This document shows positions 48,900 to 59,848 of a DNA stretch of 64,000 bases, piece by piece. The stretch is from Dermatemys mawii (Eukaryota; Chordata; Testudines; Dermatemydidae): the NCBI GenBank assembly GCA_007922305.1, contig ML677351.1, positions 11,269,966 through 11,333,965 of the forward strand, in the 5' to 3' direction. Within the stretch, counting starts at the first letter, position 1. Every line of letters starts with the position of its first letter. Under the pieces are notes generated by a model that was not told the origin of the DNA, made no database searches, and was given only the letters and a program-made list of their open reading frames with translations. The position numbers were made by a program, and so were the translations under genes.

Positions 48900-50830
48900 G
48901 AGAATCCTTCATAAGTCTTCAGTCAGCTTTGGACTTAACTATCCTGAGTAATTTGGGATCATTGCAAACTTTGCCACTTCACTGTTTTCCCCCTTTTTTC
49001 TGATCATTTTATGAATATGTTTAACAGCACTGTTCCCAGTACAGATCCCTTGGGGGTGACCCCTTTGTTTACCTCTCTCCACTGTGAAAACTGACCATTT
49101 ATTCCTATGCTTTGTTTCCCATTTTTTAACCCGTTACTGATCCACAAAAGACCTTCCCGTTCAACCCATGACTATTTTCTTTGATTTAAAAGCTTTTAGT
49201 GAGGAAACATGTCACAGGCTTTCTGAAAATCAAAGTACATCATGTCCACTAGATCACCCTTCTCCATGTTTGTTCACCCCTCAAGAATTCTAATAGATGG
49301 GTGAGGTATGATTTCCCTTTAAAAAGAGCTGTAAACTCTTACTCTGTTCTTTACTATAGTTTCAGCCAATTTACCTGGTACTGAATTTAGGTTTAGCAGC
49401 CTGTAATTGTCAGGATTGCCTCTGGAGCCTTTAAAAAAAAAAGCACATTCGCTATCCTCCAGTCGTTTGGTACATAATCTGATTTAAGCAATGGGTTACT
49501 TACCACAGTTTGTAGTTTTGCAGTTTCATATTTGAGTTCCTTCAGAACTCTTGGCTGAATACTATCTGCCCTGGAGACTTATTACTATTCAATTTGTCAA
49601 TCTGTTCCGAAACCTCCTGTACTGAAACCTCAGTCTAGGACAGTTCCTCAGATTTGTCACCTAAAAAGCATGGCTCAGGTGTGGGATCTCCCTCTCATCC
49701 TCTGCAGTGAAGAGCAATGCAAAAAATTCATTTATCTTCTCCGTAGCAGCCTTGTTTTCCTTGGGTGTTCCTTCAGACCTTCGATTGTCCAGTGGTCTCG
49801 CTCACAGTTTGGCTTCCAGAATCTGATGTAGTTTAAAAAAAAATGTGGTGGTAGTTTTTTGAGTCTTGCTTGTTGTTCAAATTCTTTTTTTGGCTTGCCT
49901 ACTCATATTTTTAAATTTGACTTGCTAGTGGTATGCTTCTTTCTATTTTCCTCAGTAAGATGTGATTTCCAATTTTTAAAGGATTCCTTTTTGCCTCTAA
50001 CTACATCTTTTACTCTGTTGTTTAGCCATGTTGGCATTTTTTAGTCCTCTTACTATTCTTTTTAATTTGGAGTTTGCTTTTAATTGTGGGCCTCTATTAT
50101 GGTGTTTTTTAAAGATTTCCAAGAAGCTTTCAGGCATGGCACTTTGGTGACTGCCCCATTTAATTTCTGTTTAACTTGCTTCGTCGTTGTTGTGTAGTTC
50201 ACCTTTTTGAAAAGAAATGATACTGTGATGGGCTTCTTTGATATTTACCCATTTACCAGGATGATAAATTTAATTATATTGTGGTCACTATTACTGAGTG
50301 TGTCAGGTGTATTCACCTCTTGGATTAGATACTGTGTTCAGTTTAGGACTAAATGAAGAATTATCTCTGCCCATATGGGATTCAAGACTAGCTGCTCCAA
50401 GAAGCAGTTATTAAGGGTGTCTAGAAACTTTATTTCTGCATCACATCCTGAGATCTGATATGCCCAGTCAATACAGGGATAGTTGAAATCCCTATTTTTA
50501 TAAACTGTCTAATCTCCCAGAGCATTTCACAATCACTGTCCTGATCAGGTGGTCAGTAGTATATTCCTATTGCTATACTCTTACTATAGCAAGAGATTCT
50601 ATGGCACCATTTGATTCATTTAAGATTTTACTGTTTTTGACACTGCTTTCCTTTACATACAGTGCAATTCCTGCACCAGCATGACCTATTCTGTCATACC
50701 TGTATATTTTATACCCTGGTTTTACAGTGTCTCATTGATTGTCATCATTCTACCAAGTTTCTGTGATGCCTGTTAAATCAATATCCTTATTTAATACTAG
50801 GCACATAAGTTCACCCATCTTAGTTGTGTC
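48900..50830 (-). mobile_element. CR1 LINE, endonuclease and 5' half of RT, degenerate
   Basis: Reading on the minus strand from about 50830 to 48900 gives CR1 ORF2 in order. First are endonuclease pieces 'ITETW' and 'GYKIYRYDRIGHAGAGIALY' (about 50770-50640), then the 'DHNIIKF' region (about 50290). Next comes the linker 'NKAATEKINEFFALLFTAED' (about 49755-49695) and 'EQIDKLNSNKSPG' (about 49600). Then come the RT blocks of the 'fdFrKAFDkV' region (antisense GACATGATGTACTTTGATTT near 49240), the 'GSVLG..LFNI' region and 'AKFA(D)D' near 48970. Many stops and indels. The 3' part of the element is absent at the 48.9 kb edge, next to the DIRS palindrome. Confidence 0.8.
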
Positions 50831-52055
50831 TTGGACAGCTGGTCTGCCAAAATGTTCAAAGGGGAGAAAGAATGCATTCTGTAACAATGCAAGATATTTC
50901 TTACTTCACTGTAATTAAACCTAAGGTGCAACTGTCTAGGAAAGTTTATGCAGAATTTAAGACTAGATATGTTAGATGTAAGCGGATTCCACTTATTAGC
51001 TACTTCTCTGTTCCCAGCAACTAGTTGCTATTATATGGAAGTTGTCAATATCTAGAAAGAAGGTTTGCGGGATTACCCCAGGGAAGGAAGTACTGGAGTG
51101 TGCCATCCATTTGCAGCGTTGCAAACCTGCCTGTGGGTGTTTCCCCCATTTTTGGGACAAATCCAAAGTAATGAGCTATCACAACTATATACAGAACACA
51201 GTTATAACTGGTAAATAATTGAATCTTGTCCTTGGCCTACCCAAAATTCTTTAATAATGTGCACTTAAAAACTGCAGGGTATGATGCAAGGAGACGGAGT
51301 TGGCATGTCTGGGCCTGCTACACTCTGGTAACACAGAAAACAAGGAAAACAGCTTTGGTATACACAAAAGGGTATCAAAACATCAAGAAAGTGAAAAATA
51401 GTTGTGTTGAAAAAGTGACATGGGAGAAAGATTGTTAGTGGGGGGGTGAAGGTTTTTGCCAGTTTAATAATAAATAGGTATACATAAATAATTACAATTT
51501 GTGACAGTTTTAATGACAAGCCTCTCAGGGAAGACAAAATCTGCATATTGAGAAGTGAAAAATGTCAGGTTGTGAGATGACAGAAGGAAGGGGGTTATTG
51601 GGAACAGACAGGCAGCTTGTCTAAATATGCCTAATATTAAATACAGGTGATTATAATATTTGAAATTAAAAATAAACTGTGATTCAGTTATTTTAAAATT
51701 GTTAGGCCCTTTTAGTATCAAATTTCACCAGCTGCTAAGAGCAGTTGTAACATCATGCATTTCCTAGTATTTAAAAATAACATCCATGTGTGTCACTTGC
51801 TGTCATTCTGCAAAAGAAATGCTGTGTTGCTCAGTTGGAAGCAAATACCACTTTCTCCCTTTTTAATGTAACTTGGATTCTGAAAATGTTTACTTCACAG
51901 GCAGTGACAAACTTTAAAATGAAAACAGTTTTGAAAGTTATACATGGATGAATCCATCAATTGCAGTATAATTTATGGATTTTTTTTTTTTAGGTCGGGA
52001 GTAGCCTATATCTAAAGCTGTGTGAAATGATCCATTTTTACTTTAAAACATATTA
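50831..52055. other. Unassigned AT-rich DNA
   Basis: No gene or classified repeat found. Open frames on the two strands overlap at 51226-51721 and have no recognisable domain. Confidence 0.5.
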
Positions 52056-52059
52056 TTTC

Positions 52060-52214
52060 AAGCACCACACCACTTCCCGCAGCCCCCATTGGACCAGTAT
52101 GGTGAACCGTGGTCAGTGGGAGCCGTGGTTGGCGAACCGCCAAGTAAACAAACCAGTGGGGCCCACTAAGTGTGCTTGTCCTGTGGTCCCACGTGCCAAG
52201 GTTGCTGATCCCTG
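52060..52214. mobile_element. hAT element, right-end fragment
   Basis: Contains 'AGCCCCCATTGGACCAGTAT', 'GGTGAACCGTGGTCAGTGGG', 'AAGTAAACAAACCAGTGGGG' and the end 'GCCAAGGTTGCTGATCCCTG'. This is the right half of a dispersed reptilian hAT family whose terminus inverts to CAGGGATCAGCAACC. The left half is missing, and no target duplication can be checked. Confidence 0.65.
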
Positions 52215-53351
52215 ATCTATCCCATGATTTCTATTCTGGCTTAAACTAAGGGTCTGATCTTAAACCATTGAAGTCAATGGGACTTTTACATTAACTTCAG
52301 TGAAAGTCTTAAGTATGAACACAGTACCTCTTTGCACTTGGGTGAGTTGGAAATCCCTCACTGCTGGGTCCTGTATTGCTTGATATTATTTTGGCTCCAA
52401 CTGAAAGTACTGCCTATATGTTAAACATTACAAGCCAAGACATTCAAAAATAGGTGCTAAACTTTAGGCTCCTAAATCCATCAAAAGTGTTAAGCCTCCA
52501 GGAATTCCTGTTGAGTTCACTGTGAGTTGCTGGGCACTCTGCGCTTTGAAAACAATGACTCCTGTTTAGGTTCCTAATATTATTTGAGGAGCATAACTTG
52601 TGCAAGCCTAATTTTGATAATTTGGGCCATTATTATTATTATTTATTATTTGTTTCTGCGGAATCCTTCAAAGTAATGCATCTATATGCAAATATGTTTC
52701 AATACTCTGTATCACAAGTCTCAGCAGTCACTAGTTTCAAGTACAGTAAAGTATTTCAAAATGTACTGGGGGCAGGGGCATCACTAGTATTTGTTGGGTC
52801 TTTCCAGAGCAAAACATAGGCTGGAAGGATGCTATGAAACCCCACATTAGCTCTTCAGGGTGTTAGAATCAATATTCAGTAAGGTAAGGACCTGCTAACA
52901 GGTCAGAACATAATGAGGTTTTTGTTCATCTTCTCTTTGTTCTCCAGAAAAATATTAGCTAAGGGGAAGGAGGTGCCTTGCCACTTCCCACCACAACTGC
53001 TATCTTCCATGTTTTTGGATAACAATAATTCAAACTGCAGACTGCTTATCAAGAGGAACTTTGGTGTATAAATCTTAAGGGTGTAGACTTTGGTCTGAGC
53101 TCTACAATATTTAATGGCTTCAGTTTCTTCAGAAAGAAGGAGAGAAACTTTGTTATATTTCCAAGTCCAGTATGGTACAAAATCAGACAGATCATGAATG
53201 TGAGGGTTTTTTAACATAACAAATACCTTATAAACACTGCAGAATTTCATAAAAGACAGAGTTTAATTGAATATTAGGGTCAGTTTTCTCTCATTATCCA
53301 AAGCTAGCTTCCCATCCCTGGTTTTGACTGACAATAAGTATAGAATCTATA
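52215..53351. other. Mostly unassigned; old MITE traces
   Basis: 52245-52310 ('AACCATTGAAGTCAATGGGA') and 52440-52625 ('GTGCTAAACTTTAGGCTCCT', 'AATTTTGATAATTTGGGCC') are remnants of old amniote MITEs. 52945-53140 is one copy of an unclassified repeat listed separately. No gene seen. Confidence 0.45.
52945..53140. repeat. Unclassified repeat, copy A
   Basis: Shares its order with 57240-57450 in direct orientation: a 'GGTGCCTTGCCACTTCCCAC' block, 'CTTCCATGTTTTTGGATAAC', 'AATAATTCAAACTGCAGACT', 'GCTTATCAAGAGGAACTTTG', and further on 'AATATTTAATGGCTTCAGTT'. The two copies agree at perhaps three quarters of positions over the best 110 bp. I know no family with this sequence. It could be a section of an LTR or other element, or an old duplicated segment. 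Confidence 0.6.
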
Positions 53352-53364
53352 ACACTGGTCTACA
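53352..53364. repeat. Left terminal inverted repeat of the 53.4-55.9 kb element
   Basis: ACACTGGTCTACA. It pairs with 55894-55906 at 12 of 13 positions. It sits at the outer edge of a longer region of weaker inverse similarity that reaches 53479. Confidence 0.62.
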
Positions 53365-53697
53365 ATTTTTTAGAAGTCGTCTGTTTCAGAGATAAAATGT
53401 GATATTTATTATGTATTTTGATGTGCTGAATTCAAATATGACAATTAAAACAACTGATTGGCTACTGTTTCTAAGATATTTAAGTTTTTACATTTTATGT
53501 CTATGTATATTGTGTAGATAGTAGAGTTTTAATCATCAATTGTAAACCTAGGTCTTTTCATGTGTTTATGGTTGCTTTACATGATAATATTTCACCTGTC
53601 CTGTTTATGTAACACTTTAAAAATCAGCAAAAGAGTTATATAAATAAAATGTATTATGAAACAAAAGGCAGAAAACTATTATGTACATAGTTTAGTC

Positions 53698-55395
53698 CTA
53701 TTCAGTGTCTACTCGGCGCTTCTTGGCTTGTCTCTTGTATTCATTAAATGGAGCATCTCTTGTCACTGTCCAGCAATAGCCTGCAAGCATTGATGGGCTC
53801 CATTTGCCCTGATAGCGTTTCTCCATTGTTGCAATGTCCTGGTGAAATCACTCGCCATGCTCGTCGCTCACTGCTCCGCAGTTCGGTGGAAAAAAAAAAT
53901 CTAGATGAGAGTGCAAAAAATGTATCTTTAGTGACATGTTGCAACCAAGGCTTTTGTATGCCTTGAAGAGGTTTTCCACCAACAACCGGTAGTTGTCTGC
54001 CTTGTTGTTTCCGAGAAAATGTACTGCCACCGACTGGAAGGCTTTCCATGCCATCTTTTCCTTGCCACGCAGTGCATGGTCAAATGCATCATCTCGAAGA
54101 AGTTCACGAATCTGAGGACCAACAAAGACACCTTCCTTTATCTTAGCTTCACTTAACCTTGGAAATTTTCCACGGAGGTACTTGAAAGCTGCTTGTGCTT
54201 TGTCAATGGCCTTGACAAAGTTCTTCATCAGACCCAGCTTGATGTGTAAGGGTGGTAACAAAATCTTCCTTGATTCAACAAGTGGTGGATGCTGAACACT
54301 TTTCCTCCCGGGCTCCAATGACTGTCAGAGTGGCCAATCTTTCTTGATGTAGTGGGAATCTCTTGCACGACTATCCCATTTGCAGAGAAAACAGCAGTTC
54401 TTTGTGTATCCAGTCTGCAGACCAAGCAAGAGAGCAACAACCTTCAAATCGCCACAAAGCTGCCACTGATGTTGGTCATAGTTTATGCACCTCAAAAGTT
54501 GTTTCATGTTGTCATAGGTTTCCTTCATACGGACTGCATGACCAACTGGAATTGATGGCAAAACATTGCCATTATGCAGCAAAACAGCTTTAAGACTCGT
54601 CTTCGATGAATCAGTGAAGAGTCTCCACTCATCTGGATCGTGAATGGTGTTGAGGGCTGCCATCACACCATCAATGTTGTTGCAGGCTACAAGATCACCT
54701 TCCATGAAGAAGAATGGGACAACATCCTTTTGATGGTCACGGAACATGGAAACCCTAACATCACCTGCCAGGAGATTCCACTGCTGTAGTCTGGAGCCCA
54801 ACAGCTCTGCCTTAGTTTTGGGTAGTTCCAAACCCCTGACAAGGTCATTCAGTTCAGCTTGTGTTATGAGGTGTGGTTCAGAGGAGGAGGATGGGAGAAA
54901 ATGTGGGTCTGGTGACATTGATGGTTCAGGACCAGAAGTTTCATCCTCTTCCTCTTCCTCATCTCACTCAAGTGAGAATGACTCTGGTGCATCAAGAACC
55001 GGCAGTCCTTCTCCATGGGGTATTGGGCGTGTAGCTGATGAAATGTTTGGATAATGCACAGTCCACTTTTTCTTCTTTGACACACCTTTCCCAACTGGAG
55101 GCACCATGCAGAAGTAACAATTGCTTGTATGATCTGTTGGCTCTCTCCAAACCATTGGCACTTCAAAAGGCATACATTTCCTTTTCCTGTTCAACGACTG
55201 GTGAAGATTTGTTGCACAAGTGTTGCAGCCTATGTGTGGGGCCCACCTCTTGTCCTGATCTCCAATTTTGCAGCCAAAATAAAGGTGATAGGCTTTCTTC
55301 ACCACAGTGGTTATACTGCACTTTTGTGAGGCGAAAGTCACTTCACTACAAACATAGCAGAAGTTATCTGCACTGTTCACACAAGGACGAGGCAT
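53698..55395 (-). pseudogene. Multicopy uncharacterised protein, possible transposase; three in-frame TGA
   Basis: One frame of 566 codons runs from ATG at 55395 to TAG at 53698-53700. It is interrupted only by TGA at codons 144 (54964-54966), 357 (54325-54327) and 516 (53848-53850), with no frameshift. The start is chosen because MPRPCVN opens the family's conserved N-terminus. Visible motifs: CXXC at residues 13-16, 57-60 and 93-96; an acidic run after codon 144; 'FTDSSKTSLKAVLLHNG' around Asp262; 'LCGDLK' with Asp316, followed by a C-C-x-x-C cluster at 334-338 with His348; 'PPLHIKLGL' near 384; and 'SDEHGE' ending at Glu515. The spacing suggests an RNase H-like fold with a zinc-binding insert; that is inference. 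I recognise the protein as a repeated, unnamed family in insects, cnidarians and vertebrates. At codons 357 and 516 relatives have Arg, so CGA-to-TGA decay at CpG explains those stops. Confidence 0.75.
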
Positions 55396-55893
55396 CTCTG
55401 CTCACTTTGGCTAAACAGAATTGTGTCCCTTTGCAAAATCAAACACCGACAAATAAGAGAGCACGAGACGATATGATTTCTAGAGCTGATATAGGGCAAT
55501 TTGTTCAGCAGAGTGATGTAAGCTTCCTTATGATTGCATCATCCATGACTTCTAGGAATAACATGATGCAATTCATGTCATGTATGATGCAATACCAGCT
55601 TCAGATTGCATCATTCATTGTTTTGCCTAAAAAGCAGGTACTGTCCAAACCCAGTCATAGATTTATTCGTAGATCCAGTCAAAGATGTATTTTAGTCATT
55701 TCTGGTTTAAATTGAGATCCCTTCCCTTTATAACTCACTTATCCTCCGCCATTCCCATGTCAAGGGTCGTATATACTGACCCAATAGCATATCTTGAAAA
55801 CTAGAGCCAATCAACAATTTTAAGCATCATTTTCGTTCTCAGTGACCCAGATTTAGTAAAGTTTGACTACATTTATTTCAGAAGCATTTTGGC

Positions 55894-55906
55894 TGTAGAG
55901 CAGTGT
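55894..55906. repeat. Right terminal inverted repeat of the 53.4-55.9 kb element
   Basis: TGTAGAGCAGTGT on the plus strand, inverse of the left terminus with one mismatch. Confidence 0.62.
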
Positions 55907-56616
55907 CATATGTAATTTGGAAACTGTTTATTTGTAATTATTTTTGAAATAGTTGAGCTCAAATTAAGTTTATTTCATTATCAAGTGCATCTGGGTACTT
56001 CTGATAGCAAAACATCTGCTAACGGATTATATTGTTTTTGTCAAGACAAATGACATGAAAGTACTTTTTAAAAAGCAACCCATTTGTATATTCACAGTTA
56101 TTTCAACATGTATTTTAACAGGTTTACCTTTATTTGAAATACTGTGTATTAAAATTATTAAACAAAACTGGTTTCCTGATGTTGTGTGTGGTACAGAATA
56201 AGACTAAGTCTAGGTCTGTGCTACAAAGTTTTACTGATGTAGGCATGCATGTATTTTTTGCCAGTATAGTTTGTTATTCGGGAACATGGTTTAACTATAT
56301 CAGCCAAAGGAGTTCTTTGGCTGATATACACTGCTTCCTTGCTGGGGGGGCGCGGGGGTTACAAAGCCTTTATAGTGTAGGCTAGTTCTAATATTGGAAT
56401 TTTCACTTTGAGACAGCAGAAACTTTAATAAACCAAAACAATATATTTTTTTTTAATAAAATGGTCATGAAATAAAATAATCTTTCTGTATTGTTGGTGG
56501 CATTCCAAAGTGAGAAACTTAGCTTCATGATACATGCCTTTCAGTATATTTATTCAAATGTAGGTATTTATTTTACATCTACTAGTTACATCTGGTACTT
56601 TTACAGGAGTGTTAGA

Positions 56617-56642
56617 GTATGTGTGTGCGTGTGTGTGTGTGT
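56617..56642. repeat. GT microsatellite
   Basis: About 13 GT-type units, with one GC interruption. Confidence 0.92.
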
Positions 56643-57239
56643 ACTCAGAAAGAGTACAGTAAATTTTAAAATGTTTCACAATGAATGTAAATAGTTACAT
56701 GCAGTACTTTGATTCTATCATGACTTTGATATTTTGATAATTACAACTACTTTCGAGTGTATTCATATTTATAATTTGTACAATTGAAAGAAACGAATTG
56801 TGTTTGAAAAATAATACTCAGAATTATTTTGTAGCCGTAAGGAAGATTATGCAAAATCAAGATATAAGCATTTAATTATTCACAATGTTATATTTCTAAA
56901 TAATTCTATTAATTGTTCTTAAATGATTGTTGAAGGTTTTTCCTTTAGAAAATGAATTCCTTGCAGTTCAAACATAAAACTCGCATCTCTGCTTCAAAAA
57001 TGCTATTGCAAGTATCTGTTAGTTTCAACCACAGGTATGTCAGAGTAGCTTCTGTGCTACATCTGTGGTGGTTTAAGCCTTCTCCATCATAGCATCTGTG
57101 AAATCGCAAACAGTTGTCAACTTTATTTCTATTATCATTCTAAGTGATTGGTTATCTGAACCACCTGATTACTTTTACCAGGTCTAAGTGGACAGTTAGT
57201 TGAACTAGAGCCTTATGTCTAACATTGCCTAGACTATGA

Positions 57240-57450
57240 TCTCCCATATTAGGAAAGCTAATGGAGAAGAAGGTGGCTTGCCACTTCCAACATCATTTGC
57301 TATGTTCCATGTTTTTTTGGATCTCAATAATTCAAGTTTCAGACCGGCTATCAAAAAGAATCTTTGTTTAGTTTCCACCTTCTCAGGGCAATGGGCAGTC
57401 ACCCATACTAATATTATAGTATTTCAGTGGCTTTAGATTTTTCTGATCAC
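57240..57450. repeat. Unclassified repeat, copy B
   Basis: Direct-orientation relative of 52945-53140: 'GGTGGCTTGCCACTTCCAAC', 'GTTCCATGTTTTTTTGGATC', 'AATAATTCAAGTTTCAGACC', 'GGCTATCAAAAAGAATCTTT', and later 'GTATTTCAGTGGCTTTAGAT'. The similarity fades outside these limits. Confidence 0.6.
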
Positions 57451-59153
57451 AAGACTCCAGTGCCTCCTGTGAGAGACCTGGCATAGTTGAATAGGACAGC
57501 TTCTAAATAAGTCTTATTCATTCTGGTTGGAGACAATACAGAGTATAGTGATGGACTGTTTCTCCTGCAGGCTGTCACAGTTTTTTCTTGTCACCAACAT
57601 CATTCTATATTTATGTGATGCTGCAGAATCACAAAATGGCAGTGGGATAATTTGTGAGTCGTCATGGGGTACAGAGAATACCTCAGATGAAACTGTTTCC
57701 AGATTCTCTAAGTAAGAGAGAGAAAGCAAGCTCAAGAAAGAAGCTTTAAGATCAATGTGGATAAGTAATTCTGACTGGCAAAGGCAAGGCTTTTGAGTGT
57801 GTCATGAAATCTGACATTTAATTCAGCAATCCCAGCACTTTAAACTAGTTGCTAGGATGACAGGGGTGCTATAGTTATAGTGATAAGTAGTACTTTCTGT
57901 ATATTGTCAGACAAAAACTCTGTTAAAATGGAGATAGGTTTGGGAGTACTTATCAGTATGTTATGGTAAAGAAAGTTACAGGGTATTATTACTATCCCCA
58001 AACCTAACTTTATAAACCTAGGAAATTCTTAATTAAAGTTACACTTAATCCCACTTAGAATTATAAAATGTCAATGTCAGCCATTTTGGAAGAGGGCAGT
58101 TTTTCATGGAATTCGGTGAAGAAGAGCATTATTTTTTAGACTTTTTTGAAGGAGAAATGTTTGTTTAAGAATACCCTCCCCCCAAAAAAACCTGACCATT
58201 CATCCTATGGTCTCTCCACAAAGGAAGAAAAGAAACGTCAGTGAAATTTAACTGTATGGGAAGTTTGAAGGGTCTGCAATGTTCCATTTTTAAGATAAGT
58301 AGGAACAAATAAAAGTACAATGCTAGGTGCAAAATTTTGAGACTAATTTTATTAGTTAATGTTAACTCTTTAATTGGTGGGTTTACTTGTAAATTCTCAG
58401 AAAATTATGTAATGAAAGAACAAATGCTGTAATTCTCAGTAACAATCTTCACCTCCTGTGTTTCATTTTCACTGGAACATCATCTGAGTCTGAACCTCAT
58501 CATGGTTAGAATGAGGAGTAAAACTAATTTCTTCAACCAACATACTCATTAACTGATAGTTGTTGAGTTTCCTGCAATGTATAAGTTACCAAATTTGCTT
58601 CCACAAGGATCATGAAAATGTCTTTGTTTGTTTGTGTGATATTATATCTAAAGTTTATAAAGTGTGGCCAGTAGTATGAGGATGATGGGTGTCTCATAAA
58701 TGCCCATAGTGTAGTTCTACTACCACTAATGTTATAGTCTGCATTAAAAAATCTATCAACAGGCTGACGCTTTGCTTCCATTGAAACAAACTGTAGAATT
58801 CATGGCTGCAGATGGAATATAGTTTTCTGACTACATCCTTTTCTAAGAAAACAGTTGAATATTGCTAATGGTTACACATTTTATTGCTTTTTTTTGGTAA
58901 TATAGATTCCTTTTTTTCTGCGAAATAATAATGGTAGCATTTTACATGCAGTCAACCTCCAGTTTGCATTGGGGCAAATTACAAGAACAGGTACAAGAAT
59001 AAAGCTTACTGTTCTGATATATACCAAATTGTTGCCTTATTACCAATATCTGCTTTCTTATAATGATCACCCCCTTCATAAGAGCTACCATACCAACATA
59101 TAAATTAGTTACATACAAAAGAAAAAACAATGAGGAATCCTTGTGGCACCTTG

Positions 59154-59848
59154 GGGCTTGGCTCCACTGGCACTTTATACCGCAATAAAGCCTCCCAGAG
59201 AGCTCTACCTTACTCTGCGTCCACACTGGCAAGGCACGTAGAGCGCTCTGACTCCCTGGCTGGAGCGCTCCTGGTACTCCACCTCTCTGAGAGGATTAAC
59301 AGCTGTTGCATATTGGGGAGATGCTACAGCTCCAGTGTAAATGGGTAGTAACATTACTGTGCTTTGATTGACCTCCTGAATTGCCCCCTAATCTCCTTAA
59401 GTCAAGTGACTTCTCTTCCCTTTGTTTTGAACTCGGTTGGAGGAATGCGGAAGTGCCTGTTCAGAGCTCCATTTCAGACAGCAGCAGCTTATCTGCAATG
59501 GGGCAAAGCAAGAAAGCAAATTTTACTGAATGAGTGAGAGGCGGGGGACTCAGCTTACAAGATAGTGTGCTGACACACTCTCAGCACTCCAAAAATCCTC
59601 TCTCTCTCTCTCCCTCCACATACGCACAACATACTCCACCCAACCCCCCTCATTTGAAATGCACATTGCAGCCACTCAAACACTGGGATAGCTGTTCATA
59701 GTGCACCGCCCCCAGTGCCACTGCAAATGTGGCCACGCCAGAGCGCTTTCAGCTGACAGTGTGGACAGACTGGAGCGCTTTCCCTAATGTGCTCTACGAA
59801 GGCTGGTTTAACCCAGAGTGCTCTACAGCTGCAAGTGTAGCCAAGCCC
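59154..59848. mobile_element. Harbinger-like MITE in Penelope tail
   Basis: Ends GGGCTTGGCTCCACTGGC and the inverse of GGGCTTGGCTACACTTGC, one mismatch in the first 15. The uninterrupted sense tail at 60.58 kb shows that the empty site was GTGGCACCTTAGAGAC. The filled site has CACCTTG before and TTAGAGAC after, so TTA (left copy now TTG) was duplicated. A 3-bp TTA duplication fits PIF/Harbinger. Internal blocks of 'GAGCGCTC' and 'AGAGCGCTTTC' occur near both ends. No gene inside. Confidence 0.72.

Larger units (their letters stand above)
53352..55906 (-). mobile_element. Unclassified DNA transposon-like element, ~2.55 kb
   Basis: The left end ACACTGGTCTACA (53352-53364) and the right end, which inverts to ACACTGCTCTACA (55906-55894), differ at one of 13 positions. 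A subterminal inverted repeat also exists. 53425-53479 and the inverse of 55789-55842 share 'CTGA', 'ATGA', 'TAAA' and the block TGATTGGCT..GTTT..AAGATAT, 26 of 38 positions in the first part. Between them lies one intronless minus-strand gene with about 490 bp of 5' and 350 bp of 3' non-coding DNA. No target duplication is clear: the flanks read ..CTATA on the left and CATATG.. on the right. The structure fits a DNA transposon whose superfamily I cannot name. Confidence 0.68.
55907..59130. other. Unassigned AT-rich DNA
   Basis: Apart from a GT microsatellite (56617-56642) and copy B of the unclassified repeat (57240-57450), I see no gene or classified element in this stretch. Confidence 0.5.

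Noticed and set aside
48619..48951. 110-codon plus-strand frame
   Set aside because: Lies across the palindromic repeat beside the DIRS-like gene and the CR1 edge; no recognisable domain.
53698..55395. Selenoprotein or stop-codon readthrough gene
   Set aside because: All three stops are TGA, but two sit where relatives have Arg and fit CpG decay. No SECIS-like structure was noticed in the 3' part.
55038..55715. Plus-strand open frame of 225 codons
   Set aside because: It is the complement of the N-terminal part of the transposase-like gene, which has clear CXXC motifs on the minus strand. The plus frame shows no domain and continues into non-coding DNA.
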